DNA of 64,000 bases from Rufibacter latericius (lineage in GTDB: Bacteria > Bacteroidota > Bacteroidia > Cytophagales > Hymenobacteraceae): positions 1-64,000 of the forward strand of contig NZ_RJJD01000003.1 of the NCBI RefSeq assembly GCF_003721515.1, read 5' to 3'. This document shows, piece by piece, positions 45,001 to 52,889 of this stretch (within the stretch, counting starts at the first letter, position 1; each line of letters opens with the position of its first letter). The notes below the pieces were generated by a model that was not told the DNA's origin, ran no database searches, and saw only the letters and a list, made by a program, of their open reading frames with translations. Position numbers and translations under genes: made by a program.

Positions 45001-45174
45001 GGTACCATCACCAGTAACGGTACCGGAAATGGTTCTTTGTTGTGCCGATGCATGCCCTATGCCCAAAGACAAAAAGGCTAACAACAGCAACAAAAAGGAA
45101 GAACCCTTCCTCAGCTGCCAAAAACTAAGCCAGCCCTGAGGGGCCAACTTTTTCTCAGGTAATAAATTAGTCAT
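42073..45174 (-). CDS. susC: SusC-type TonB-dependent outer-membrane transporter
   Basis: 1033 residues. Imports oligosaccharides across the outer membrane using TonB energy. A long basic N-terminus precedes the signal helix (FLLLLLAFLSLGIG), cut near HASAQ. The CarboxypepD_reg-like domain (ISGTVTGDGTSPLIGVSVVL) follows, then the SusC-type plug box LEEVVVVGYGTQNKRDLTGS and the plug with GVNINQVGSEPG and ILKDASATAIYGSRGAAGVV. The beta barrel ends in the aromatic RNFAVGINATF. No other Met exists before the signal helix, so the longer start stands. Its promoter region has a 14-bp palindrome GGAAATCGATTTCC, and the divergent gene is a LacI-type regulator, so control by that protein is likely. Confidence 0.94.
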   Translation of the reverse strand: MTNLLPEKKLAPQGWLSFWQLRKGSSFLLLLLAFLSLGIGHASAQQRTISGTVTGDGTSPLIGVSVVLKGTTTATATDVNGAYSIPVTGSAGTLVFSYIGYITQEVPVGAQSTLNVNLLTDAKALEEVVVVGYGTQNKRDLTGSVASIDEKDFNAGPVTSPLQQIAGRAAGVNINQVGSEPGQNPNIRIRGITSLIGGNDPLVVVDGIQGDLGLLNQIPPSEISSIEILKDASATAIYGSRGAAGVVLVTTKKGRAGETSVEYSGVGSMDVIAKKYDMLNGSEYRAAAEARGINFNDYGGNTNWFDEITRRGYTQTHNVAVAGGSETFTYRTSLTGILQQGIIKNSSYDNYIGRFQGSQKALKDKLNLDFNLNASVRNNEYNNGSRIGEATNRRPTDPIYTDEPLYKDTGPYFLDPQSFGYLNPVARTNEIVDGDRTNNLFGSLRAEYRIIGGLSAGVFGSWRRTDRLYEGYTSARTTVEGARNLGEVPANLTGEERDAFLNNLPDGIATKTTNNSDEKLFNAFVNYKTDFGDNHLDFIGVYEYQKQIYDGYSATARGFLIDNENNLSSLASADPNLFQQGNITSFKNDRTLASFLGRANYSFKDRYIFSGSFRRDGSSVFGENNKWANFFAFSGAWRISDEAFMRDLTVINDLKLRVGYGETGNQQGLGPLNSVRLANNAGTAFFGGTLIPNFAITQNENADLRWEVKKMYNAGIDFGFFGGSRLSGSLDFYYGRTSDLLFDYAVPQPPYPFGSIKANIGEILNKGAELGLSYALIDKEDFSLNLAGNLTTNRTEVKELSGTLNGIPLTTNFVVWGSGGTTGVGSTNNAISHLIIGQQLGTFYLFKHAGIDENGNQIIDDLNGDGVISDGNRENPDRYIAGQALPKFTWAFTPSARYKNFDMNLVFRGAHGHKIFNARKATLSTLSQLGQVNVLQSSLDLGLQNLTYATDLWLEDGDFARLENLTVGYNFNKAKMGAIKNLRLSFTANNLFVITDYTGIDPEVSSTGGSGFGIDYGIYPRTRNFAVGINATF

Positions 45175-45277
45175 AGATGAAGGATTAAGGTAAATGAAGT
45201 AGTTGGGACAACTTTTAAAAAATCAGCAAAAACCTACTCGATTGAAAACCAAATACTTGAAATATTTTCCAGAGTTT

Positions 45278-45291
45278 GGAAATCGATTTCC
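45278..45291. promoter_or_regulatory. Candidate MalR/LacI-type operator before susC
   Basis: GGAAATCGATTTCC, a perfect 14-bp palindrome with central CG, 104 bases before the susC ATG. It shares GAAATCGATTTC with the site at 25604. A related half site GAAATCGATAAC lies at 45507-45518 just before the regulator gene. A minus-strand TAATTTTG (45374-45367), a possible -7 element, would put the palindrome in the leader. Confidence 0.6.
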
Positions 45292-45441
45292 TTACCGATT
45301 TACCAACTTTTTACTGCATTTCAAAGATTTTGGCCATCAAAAGAAATATTTTTTTTAACGTTTTGCCAAAATTACGAACAAAAAATGAAGCTTTATTTAA
45401 AATATAGATTTTAAGCAGCAACATTTTAACAGATGTTTAAT

Positions 45442-45449
45442 TAGCTTTG
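45442..45449 (+). promoter_or_regulatory. Candidate -7 element for the LacI-family gene
   Basis: TAGCTTTG fits TAnnTTTG, with the start site expected near 45456. The GAAATCGATAAC half site (45507-45518) would fall in the transcribed leader and could allow self-control. No TTG at -33 was found. Confidence 0.35.
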
Positions 45450-45523
45450 CGATAGATGCACGTTTGAAGAAGGAAATTTCATCATAAGCCTCCTCCACCT
45501 TATCACGAAATCGATAACACTCT

Positions 45524-46570
45524 ATGAGCAGAACGACCATACATGATATAGCCAAGGAACTGAACACCAGCCCTTCTACTGTCTCCAAAGCTTTAAATGA
45601 CCACCCTTCGATAAGTGCGGCCACGAAAGAACTGATAAGGACCGCTGCTCAAAACCTGAATTATCGCCAAAACCGGTTGGCCTCCTCTCTGAGGTCAGGA
45701 AGAACAAATATTATCGGGATCGTCATTCCCAGCTCAGACATCGGATTCTTTGGCGGTGTGGTCCACGGCATCGAAAAACTGGCCCGCAGTAATGGCTATA
45801 ATATCCTTTTGTTCCAGTCTAAAGAAACCGGTGAATACGAGGTTGAAGGAATTGAAACCCTGTTACAGACCAGCGTAGACGGCATCATTGTTTCCATTGC
45901 CAAAGACACACCCAACCTGGATCACTTCTATGATGTGAAAAAGCGCAAGGTGCCGTTGATCTTGTTTGACCGGGTGAAAGACGAGCTGAATTCCCCATCG
46001 GTGGTGGTGGACGATTACAAAGGCGCCTACATGGCCACTGAACACCTTATTCAGCAAGGGTACACCCGCATAGCCCATATCTCGGGACCCCAGCATATCA
46101 AGATTTTCAATGACCGTCTTTGCGGCTATGTAGACGCCCTAAAAGCTAACAACCTGCCCGTAGACGATGACTTAATCCAATACGGAAGGAACTCTATTGA
46201 ATCAGGTAGGGCGAGCGCCGAGCGTTTGCTGGCCAGAAACAAAGACATGGACGCCATTTTCGCGGCCGTTGATTTTACCGCCCTTGGGGCCTTGCAGTAC
46301 CTGAAGCAAGCCGGCGTGAAAATGCCGGAGAAAATTGGCATGATCGGGTTCGGGAATGAATCATTCAGTCCCTATGTCACGCCTAGCCTGTCCACCATTG
46401 ACCAACAACCCGCCCGCATGGGGGAAGAAGCCTTTACCTTGTTTTTGGAAGCAATGGCTAAAAAAACAGCAGGATCAAACGGGGAGGATGTTGTGGAAGA
46501 ACCTAAGAAAATAGTGTTGGAACCAGTACTGGTGGTACGGGAGTCTTCGGTCCGGAATCCGATAGCTTAA
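45524..46570 (+). CDS. LacI/GalR-family transcription regulator of the starch locus
   Basis: 348 residues, complete. The helix-turn-helix is at residues 5-24 (TIHDIAKELNTSPSTVSKAL). A hinge helix around 45-60 (NRLASSLRSG) inserts at a central CG in DNA. The periplasmic-binding-protein-like sensor domain (IIGIVIPSSDIGFF, VDGIIVSIA, VPLILFDR, DAIFAAVDFTALGAL) binds a small ligand, most likely a malto-oligosaccharide. It is divergent from susC and alone on its strand. Bacteroides uses the unrelated SusR for this job, while several Flavobacteriia and Cytophagia use a LacI-type MalR, which fits here. It ends at a strong terminator that also carries the dispersed palindrome. Confidence 0.9.
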   Translation: MSRTTIHDIAKELNTSPSTVSKALNDHPSISAATKELIRTAAQNLNYRQNRLASSLRSGRTNIIGIVIPSSDIGFFGGVVHGIEKLARSNGYNILLFQSKETGEYEVEGIETLLQTSVDGIIVSIAKDTPNLDHFYDVKKRKVPLILFDRVKDELNSPSVVVDDYKGAYMATEHLIQQGYTRIAHISGPQHIKIFNDRLCGYVDALKANNLPVDDDLIQYGRNSIESGRASAERLLARNKDMDAIFAAVDFTALGALQYLKQAGVKMPEKIGMIGFGNESFSPYVTPSLSTIDQQPARMGEEAFTLFLEAMAKKTAGSNGEDVVEEPKKIVLEPVLVVRESSVRNPIA

Positions 46571-46582
46571 AAAGAAAAGACA

Positions 46583-46646
46583 AAAGGAAATCCCTGCTTT
46601 GGGCCTGTTTTATGCAAAACAAGTCCAAAGCAGGGATTTCCTTTTT
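46583..46646. terminator. Terminator of the LacI-family gene with embedded palindrome
   Basis: AAAGGAAATCCCTGCTTTGG pairs with its mirror CCAAAGCAGGGATTTCCTTT, followed by TT. The apical part GGGCCTGTTTTATGCAAAAC is an element copy. Downstream to 46866 (about 220 bases) there is a small palindrome CGTTACAGGGTAACG (46751-46765) but no gene. Confidence 0.9.
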
Positions 46647-46866
46647 ATGGTTTTTCTTATGTTAGTTATAGAGATTGGTTGAACACCTTTAATTGTTTAC
46701 TTTTTAGGGAAGTGCTCCGTAAAGCATCAGCTAAGCTCTGAGGCGTACCACGTTACAGGGTAACGAGGCTAACATCGTTATTCTGCAACGACGTTATCAT
46801 GTAGTGTCGTAGGCATTCATTCTTAGCCTCAAAGAAATCCTTTTCCGAATATCCTTGATTCACGTA

Positions 46867-48576
46867 CTATCGGGCGTAGGCGCGTTTCCGGAGCCAGAAC
46901 TTGGCCAGCCCAAAAAGCAGCAGCAAGGCCAATGGAATGCCCAGGTTAATGGCTTGCCATTTGGTACGTTCCTCGCGCAACTTGGCTTTGTCCAGGGGCC
47001 TAAGTTTTATTTCTTTCCCGCGTAGTTCAATTAACCCCTTCTCATCCAGCAGGTAATCGGCTACATTTTTCAGGAGTTCTTTGTTGGCGAAACGGGAACG
47101 GCTAAACCGGTCGAAGCCCAGTTCCAACGGCCGTCCGGAACGCGGGTCTACATCATTTGCAGCTAAATCACCGTCAGAGAAAATAACTAACTGAGAAGCT
47201 TGGCCCTGCTCCAGAAACGGAATGTTGGTTCCTTCAGGTACCGGACGGTTCTTGAACACCGACTGAAACTTGCCCTCCAGTAAATACCCCACCGGAATGG
47301 CATTCTGGCTGAACAACCTTGGATCACGATCCACGCGGGGATCATTCAGAGAAATAGAAACGGGTGAATCACGCTTGCGAGAATACTGAGACGTCCACAA
47401 AAGGGGTGACTTTTTGATGCCCACGGCTTTCACAGTATCCAAGGAACTAACAAACCGGGTTTGGACGGCATCCAGGTTGCGGGTGAGGGGAAGTTTACTG
47501 AAATTACTGATCAAGGGGTAAAAGCGCCACGGCACCAGTTGAGTCTGGGGTTGGTTGCCCATGTACCCAGTGACCATGGGAATGAAACTGGCGTTCAGGT
47601 CTTGGACCAGGTCTGGGTTCACCCGCACACCATATCGGAAAAGTAAATCCTGAAGGTTCAGGTCATAGGGAAAGGCTAGAAAACCCTCTTCCCGTACACT
47701 GTCCAGGGAAGCACGAACGCCATCCAACATGAACAGCATCTTCCCTCCCCTTATCAGGAATTGGTCCATTTTATATTTGTCCAGCTCCGAGAAAGGTTTG
47801 GTGGGTTTCATGAGCACCACTAGATTGAAGTTGTTCAGGTCCGCTACTTGGGAGAGGTCTACCCTGTTTACGGTGTAATATTCCGAAAGTGTGCCCAAAA
47901 AGTCGGCGGCTTGGGGTAACCAAAGTTCTCCGTGCCCTTGCAGCACTCCTATCCTGCCGGCACTGGTGGAAGCAACTTTCAGGATGGCAGAGGCCAGTTC
48001 ATACTCCAACCCTTCTATGGATTGGTTCAGGCGTTCCTCGGGCGGAGCGGCCTGGCTTCCCCTTAACAGTACCGCGGCGGTTTCTTTGTTTCCGGCTGAG
48101 ATAAGGGCACCAGGAAAAACGATTTTCTCTACTTTCTTGTCGCCTTCCTGCGCAAACAGGTTGGTAGGTTGAAGGCCTTTCTGGGCCAATTGGGTATAGA
48201 ACTGATTGCGGGCCTGCTCGTTGGTATTGGTGTTTGGGTCTACAAACTGGTACTGCACGTTTCCGTCTGAGTACAGCCGAAATTCCTCCAGCATCTCGCG
48301 GGTGCTGTTCTGCAACCTTTTAAAACCGGCGGGGAACTCCCCTTCCAAGTACACGGTCACCTGAACCGGTTCACGGAGGCTGCTCAGCAGGTTCTTGGTT
48401 TGGTCTGAGATGGAATAGCGTTTGTCTTCGGTGAGGTCTATCCTGAAGAAATAGCGGCTGGCCACAAAGTTCAGCACCAGCAGCAGCCCCACCGCTACCA
48501 GAAAGAACGTCCAGTTTTGGCCGCGGCGACTTTCTACCTTCGGCTTTTGAGTTTCTTGGGAAGTTTGGTCTACCAT
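46867..48576 (-). CDS. gldG: Gliding-motility ABC component GldG
   Basis: 569 residues. One N-terminal membrane helix (about 23-42) and one near the C-terminus enclose a large extracytoplasmic region. The start of this region, ASRYFFRIDLTEDKRYSISD, is the hallmark of GldG. The following PVQVTVYLEGEFPAGFKRL is typical too. It works with GldA and GldF as an ABC system required for gliding in Flavobacterium. Its ATG overlaps the gldF stop by 7 bases, which couples translation. A domain of unknown function (Gldg-type, with a STAGRIGVLQGHGE strand) fills the middle. Confidence 0.92.
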   Translation of the reverse strand: MVDQTSQETQKPKVESRRGQNWTFFLVAVGLLLVLNFVASRYFFRIDLTEDKRYSISDQTKNLLSSLREPVQVTVYLEGEFPAGFKRLQNSTREMLEEFRLYSDGNVQYQFVDPNTNTNEQARNQFYTQLAQKGLQPTNLFAQEGDKKVEKIVFPGALISAGNKETAAVLLRGSQAAPPEERLNQSIEGLEYELASAILKVASTSAGRIGVLQGHGELWLPQAADFLGTLSEYYTVNRVDLSQVADLNNFNLVVLMKPTKPFSELDKYKMDQFLIRGGKMLFMLDGVRASLDSVREEGFLAFPYDLNLQDLLFRYGVRVNPDLVQDLNASFIPMVTGYMGNQPQTQLVPWRFYPLISNFSKLPLTRNLDAVQTRFVSSLDTVKAVGIKKSPLLWTSQYSRKRDSPVSISLNDPRVDRDPRLFSQNAIPVGYLLEGKFQSVFKNRPVPEGTNIPFLEQGQASQLVIFSDGDLAANDVDPRSGRPLELGFDRFSRSRFANKELLKNVADYLLDEKGLIELRGKEIKLRPLDKAKLREERTKWQAINLGIPLALLLLFGLAKFWLRKRAYAR

Positions 48577-49298
48577 TTTCTGCTCTCTAATACCAATTTG
48601 GTTCCTAAAAGCATGATGGTGATCACACTTATGAAATACAGTACATCGCGGGAGTCTACCAAGCCTTTGCTAATGGAGTTGTAATGGTAGGAAATACCCA
48701 ATTGCGCGATGTAATACGAAGTGGTGCCCCAAGCATCAATGGAGGCCAGCAAATCAAAACCGGTATACACCAGGTAACACAGGAACACCGCTAAGATAAA
48801 AGCTACTATCTGGTTTTCGGTGAGGGACGAAGCAAATATGCCCATGGCCACGAACACCGCCGCCAGAAATACTAATCCCAGGTAAGAACCCGCCACAGCG
48901 GCAGAGTCAATGTTGCCCACTGGATCACCCAATTGGTAAACGCTTACATAATACAGCAGCGAAGGCAGCAAGGCAAAGAGGGCCAGCAACAGACAGGCGA
49001 AATACTTGCCCAAGAGCAACTGGGTATCAGAAAGTGGTTTAGTGAGCAGCAATTCCATGGTGCCGCCCTTCCGTTCCTCGGCGAAGGCGCGCATGGTGAT
49101 GGCCGGAATCAGAAACAGGAACAGCCACGGCGCCAACATGAACACCGATTGCAAATCGGCGTAGCCGTAGTCAAGCACGCTGCTGTCAGGAAAGACCCAC
49201 ATGAACAAGCCTGTGGCTACCAGAAACACCCCAATGACAATGTAGCCGATGAGGGAGTTGAGATAGGAGTTAAACTCTTTGGAAAGAATTGCGAACAT
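48570..49298 (-). CDS. gldF: Gliding-motility ABC permease GldF
   Basis: 242 residues with six hydrophobic helices of the ABC-2 permease type. The start MFAILSKEFNSYLNSLIGYI is typical. The conserved loop between helices 2 and 3 reads MRAFAEERKGGTMELLLTKPL, where ABC-2 permeases contact their ATPase. Works with GldA. Gene order gldA-gldF-gldG is on the minus strand, with 132 bases between gldA and gldF and a 7-base overlap to gldG. The 132-base gap holds no gene. Confidence 0.92.
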   Translation of the reverse strand: MFAILSKEFNSYLNSLIGYIVIGVFLVATGLFMWVFPDSSVLDYGYADLQSVFMLAPWLFLFLIPAITMRAFAEERKGGTMELLLTKPLSDTQLLLGKYFACLLLALFALLPSLLYYVSVYQLGDPVGNIDSAAVAGSYLGLVFLAAVFVAMGIFASSLTENQIVAFILAVFLCYLVYTGFDLLASIDAWGTTSYYIAQLGISYHYNSISKGLVDSRDVLYFISVITIMLLGTKLVLESRKW

Positions 49299-49430
49299 AT
49301 CTTGGGAGATCCCTTAACCCAGGATCAATATCAGATCTTTAAGTGATTGATTTTGGTGAGGGTAAAACTCAACCCGTAAGTAATTTGTTTTGAGGTACTT
49401 TTTGCCAAACCAGCCTTGAAACAGGTAAGC

Positions 49431-50351
49431 TTACTTGGGAGGCTTTGTCAAATCCTGGAACAGTTTCTCCAGGGAGTTCTCTTCTTGTTGCAAACCCACC
49501 AATGGCCAGTCTTTCTCTCCGGCAAGCCGGAAGATGGCGGAGCGGAGATCGGTTTTGGCGGTGGCGATGACTCTGTATTTCAACGGTCCTGCTGGTTCTA
49601 CCCGCTCTACTCCTGCTAAAGCCAACAATGGCTCCGGGTTTACCTCGGCCTCAAACTCGGCTAAGATGCGGGTATCCTGGCGGCCCATGTTCTTTAGATC
49701 CGCTACGGGGCTATCGGCTACCAATTTGCCTTGGTTGATGATGAGTACGCGGTCACACAGCGCGCTTACCTCCTGCATGATGTGGGTGGAAAACAAGACG
49801 GTTTTTGCCTGGCCCACTTCCTTGATCAACTGCCGGATCTCCACAATCTGGTTAGGGTCAAGACCGGTGGTGGGTTCGTCCAGAATCAAGACCTGCGGAT
49901 CATGGATGAGCGCCTGGGCTAACCCCACCCGCTGCCGGTACCCCTTTGATAAAGCACCTATCTTTTTATGCCGTTCCCGGGTGAGTCCACAGAGGTTGAT
50001 CATCTCTTCAGTGCGGGCTTTCACCTGTGCACCGCCAAGACCGTGGAGTTTGCCTACGAAATGCAGGTACTCGCGTACGTACATGTCCAGGTAAAGAGGG
50101 TTATGTTCGGGCAGGTAACCTACCTGGCGGCGCACCTCTTTGGGTTCTTCCAGGACATCGTGCCCGTTCACCAGTACCGTACCGCTGCTGGGCGGAAGGT
50201 AACAGGTGGCAATTTTCATGGTGGTGGATTTGCCTGCCCCATTCGGTCCCAAAAACCCTACAATTTCTCCGGAGCTTACCGTAAACGAAACGTGGTCTAC
50301 GGCGGCCTGCGGACCATACAGTTTGGTCAGGTCTTTTATTTCAATTCCCAT
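49431..50351 (-). CDS. gldA: Gliding-motility ABC ATPase GldA
   Basis: 306 residues. Walker A GPNGAGKST (about residue 36-44), signature LSKGYRQRVGLAQALIH, Walker B VLILDEPTTGLDPNQI and a switch His in VLFSTHIM are all intact. A C-terminal domain of about 80 residues follows the ATPase, as in the GldA/DRA ABC-2 group. It is the energy source for GldF/GldG. Start 9 bases after the short-chain dehydrogenase upstream, suggesting co-transcription with an enzyme of unrelated function. Confidence 0.9.
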   Translation of the reverse strand: MGIEIKDLTKLYGPQAAVDHVSFTVSSGEIVGFLGPNGAGKSTTMKIATCYLPPSSGTVLVNGHDVLEEPKEVRRQVGYLPEHNPLYLDMYVREYLHFVGKLHGLGGAQVKARTEEMINLCGLTRERHKKIGALSKGYRQRVGLAQALIHDPQVLILDEPTTGLDPNQIVEIRQLIKEVGQAKTVLFSTHIMQEVSALCDRVLIINQGKLVADSPVADLKNMGRQDTRILAEFEAEVNPEPLLALAGVERVEPAGPLKYRVIATAKTDLRSAIFRLAGEKDWPLVGLQQEENSLEKLFQDLTKPPK

Positions 50352-50360
50352 GCGTGCGGG

Positions 50361-51077
50361 TTAGGCTTTCTTTTTCTCTGGACGGCCCTTGGGCATAAGC
50401 GGTCGCACCTCAATGTCTACGTGGTGGTAGTTGGGCGGCGACTGCAGCACGTGCAGAATGGTAGAGGCAATTTCTTCTGGCTGCATCATGTTCTCAGGGG
50501 CGGTGCCGGTGCCCTCAAACCCGTCGAAGAAACTAGTGGCGGTTGACCCAGGATAGATGCAGGTTACTTTAATACCGAAGGGGCGTACCTCTTTGAACAA
50601 AGCCTGTGACAGACCGCGCACCGCGAATTTGGTGGCGCAGTACCCGCTCATGTTTTCAATACCGGTTAAGCCCGCAATGGAGGAAATGTTGATGATATGG
50701 CCTTCCAGCTGCTTTTTCATCTGAGGCAACACCAACCGCGTGCAGTAGAAAATACCGTTCACATTGGTGTCCATCATGGTTTGCCAGTCACGGGGGCTCA
50801 TGGTGTCAATGGATCCCTGGATGCCCAGACCGGCGTTGTTGATCAGCACCGAGATGTTCTGCCGAAGCCGCTCCACGGTTTGCTCGTACGCGGTAAGCAC
50901 CGAATGCTCAAAACGCACGTCGCACTCAAAGAAATAGAAATCTGGGTGGGAGATTTTGGGCCGCGAACGGCTCCAACTCACTACCGTGGCTCCTTGCTCC
51001 AGCAACAGTTTGGCGGCAGCTAGACCAATCCCGCTGCTGGCACCGGTGATCACAACTACTTTTCCTTCTAGTTCCAT
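50361..51077 (-). CDS. Short-chain dehydrogenase/reductase
   Basis: 238 residues of the classical SDR family. NAD(P) motif TGASSGIGLAAAKL (TGxxxGIG), NNAGLG for the core strand, catalytic Ser in INISSIAGL, and the active-site YCATKFAV (YxxxK). Substrate unknown. It lies 9 bases upstream of gldA. A second SDR with a different sequence is at 52067-52780, so two oxidoreductases flank a DUF695-RraB protein. Confidence 0.88.
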   Translation of the reverse strand: MELEGKVVVITGASSGIGLAAAKLLLEQGATVVSWSRSRPKISHPDFYFFECDVRFEHSVLTAYEQTVERLRQNISVLINNAGLGIQGSIDTMSPRDWQTMMDTNVNGIFYCTRLVLPQMKKQLEGHIINISSIAGLTGIENMSGYCATKFAVRGLSQALFKEVRPFGIKVTCIYPGSTATSFFDGFEGTGTAPENMMQPEEIASTILHVLQSPPNYHHVDIEVRPLMPKGRPEKKKA

Positions 51078-51260
51078 ATCTTAGAATTTGCTCAAATTTA
51101 ATCAAAAGAGATTTACCGAATTCTAATAGTTATTTTTTCCACCCCGGTTTTCAAAACTAGGGCAGAAATTGTAATAACGCCTCTTTCCTCCCTTTTCGCA
51201 TGTATTCTGCCAAGGGGTTAAAAGGGCATTTCCATGTTTTAAGGGCGATTTCCTGAAAAG

Positions 51261-52049
51261 TCATGAAAGCGGAGCCGTGTCCTCCCCCGTTTCTACCGAG
51301 GTTTCCCAGCCATCATACTCAGCCCCATATTCCTGGGCCAGGCTCCAGAGAGACAACACCAGCCCGTTAATGGCTTCTTCCTCTAATTTGCTTTCAGAGG
51401 CCACCTGCAGTTTATAGGGCGTTTCCTGAATTTCGGGCTCAAAGCTCTCCTCTACTTTCTGGAAGCCCAGAATTTCTATTTTCCGCCAGAAGTGTTGCCG
51501 GCTGGCTTCGTCTTTGAAATAGATCCAGTGGTCTACCTGCCGGGCAATAGAGGGATTGTCTCCGTTTTCCTCCAGATGGCGGAGCAACTTCCCGTTCTGG
51601 ATTTTCTGCAGGTCCTCGGGTTCCGGGAACAAGAATTCCAGGTAGGTTTCCCAGTTGGGGTCTTCCCAGGTATCTGCCTCGTAGTTATAGTTGGGGAACC
51701 CTTCCATGGCTTGGGCCACGTAATGATCGGCCAGGAGAACTTCATCGGCATAGAAATAGAATTTCCGGAGGCCGTGGTTCAAGGTCTTCCCCACGAACAA
51801 AGCGCCCAAAGTGGTCTCCAGCGTATCGGCAATGGAATCTTCTATGTCACCCAAGGGCTCCCATTCTGCCTCTCCCGGGAAACCGTCTTCCTGCGGATCG
51901 GTCAACGGCACGGTGACCTCAATGATTTTGGAGAGTCCTTCAATGGGCGCAAGCGGATGCAGGTTCAGGTCCAGGCCAATAAAAGCGGGCCGGTTATCTA
52001 TGTGGCAGAAATATACCTCCCAGTCGGGTTGTTGCAGGTTTGTTTCCAT
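51261..52049 (-). CDS. DUF695 and RraB-domain protein
   Basis: 262 residues, soluble and acidic. Residues about 1-150 match DUF695 (WEVYFCHIDNRPAFIGLDLN). Residues about 152-260 match the RraB (regulator of RNase E activity B) domain: LLRHLEENGDNPSIARQVDH, WIYFKDEASRQHF and a C-terminal WDGWETSV-like end. In E. coli RraB binds and inhibits RNase E, but in this group the target is unknown and the fusion to DUF695 is the usual form. The gene is 17 bases after the upstream SDR stop and 183 before the next SDR. Confidence 0.7.
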   Translation of the reverse strand: METNLQQPDWEVYFCHIDNRPAFIGLDLNLHPLAPIEGLSKIIEVTVPLTDPQEDGFPGEAEWEPLGDIEDSIADTLETTLGALFVGKTLNHGLRKFYFYADEVLLADHYVAQAMEGFPNYNYEADTWEDPNWETYLEFLFPEPEDLQKIQNGKLLRHLEENGDNPSIARQVDHWIYFKDEASRQHFWRKIEILGFQKVEESFEPEIQETPYKLQVASESKLEEEAINGLVLSLWSLAQEYGAEYDGWETSVETGEDTAPLS

Positions 52050-52066
52050 TTGGTTTGAATTAGTCT

Positions 52067-52780
52067 TTACCCTGGAATATCGCCTAGCTGCGGCCGAAGC
52101 AACAGTTCTTCAATCACGGTTTGTTTAGAGATGCTGTGCGCGTTCCAAATGGCATTGGCAACATCCTCGGGTTTCATGAACCGATCCTTGGGCAGGTCTA
52201 CGCCTTCCCAACTAGCGGTATACGTGGCACCGGGTAAGACGGCGGTCACCCGGATGTTGTGGTCTTTCAATTCTTCGCGCAGCACCCGGGTCATGCCGTA
52301 AAGCGCATGCTTGGCTATGCAGTAGGAGCCTCCGTTGGTATACGCCGTGATGCTAGCCGTGGAGCAAATGGTAAAGATATGTCCGTCGCGGCGCTTGATC
52401 ATGTCTCCCACCAGGCCTTTGGTGAGGTCGTAGGCGCTGTACAGGTTGGTGTTGATCATCTCGCGCAGAACGTTCTCGTTTTCGTTGTGGATGGTTCCCG
52501 GAATAAAGAAGCCGGCATTGTTCACCAGCACGTCTACCTTCACATTCAACGACTGGATGTAGTCCAGGAAACGCCGGATTTCCCCTTCCTGGCTTACATC
52601 GGTGGCCAGGTAGAACACCTTTGAAAAGGTGTACAACTCCTCTATCTCCAATTTCAGTTTCTCCAGGTCCTGCTGGTTCCTGGAACAGGTGATGATGTGG
52701 AAACCCTCGGCGGCAAAACGGCCGATGATAGCCCGCCCTATCCCTTTGGTGCCGCCTGTAACCACTAGATATTTTTGCAT
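52067..52780 (-). CDS. Short-chain dehydrogenase/reductase
   Basis: 237 residues. TGGTKGIGRAIIGRF is the cofactor loop, followed by NNAGFFIPG, catalytic Ser in ICSTASITAY, and YCIAKHALYG with Tyr and Lys. It resembles 3-ketoacyl-ACP-reductase-like SDRs, substrate not readable. Divergent from the mla-type genes across a 109-base gap. Probable first gene of a run SDR, DUF695-RraB. Confidence 0.88.
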   Translation of the reverse strand: MQKYLVVTGGTKGIGRAIIGRFAAEGFHIITCSRNQQDLEKLKLEIEELYTFSKVFYLATDVSQEGEIRRFLDYIQSLNVKVDVLVNNAGFFIPGTIHNENENVLREMINTNLYSAYDLTKGLVGDMIKRRDGHIFTICSTASITAYTNGGSYCIAKHALYGMTRVLREELKDHNIRVTAVLPGATYTASWEGVDLPKDRFMKPEDVANAIWNAHSISKQTVIEELLLRPQLGDIPG

Positions 52781-52889
52781 GGGAATGATGTTTTTTCTTT
52801 TTTCAACGTAATATAGGCATTTGAAACTAAGATTGACCTAACCATCCCTCACTGCGGCGGCCCCGCAAGGACCTCTTTGAACCTATTGC

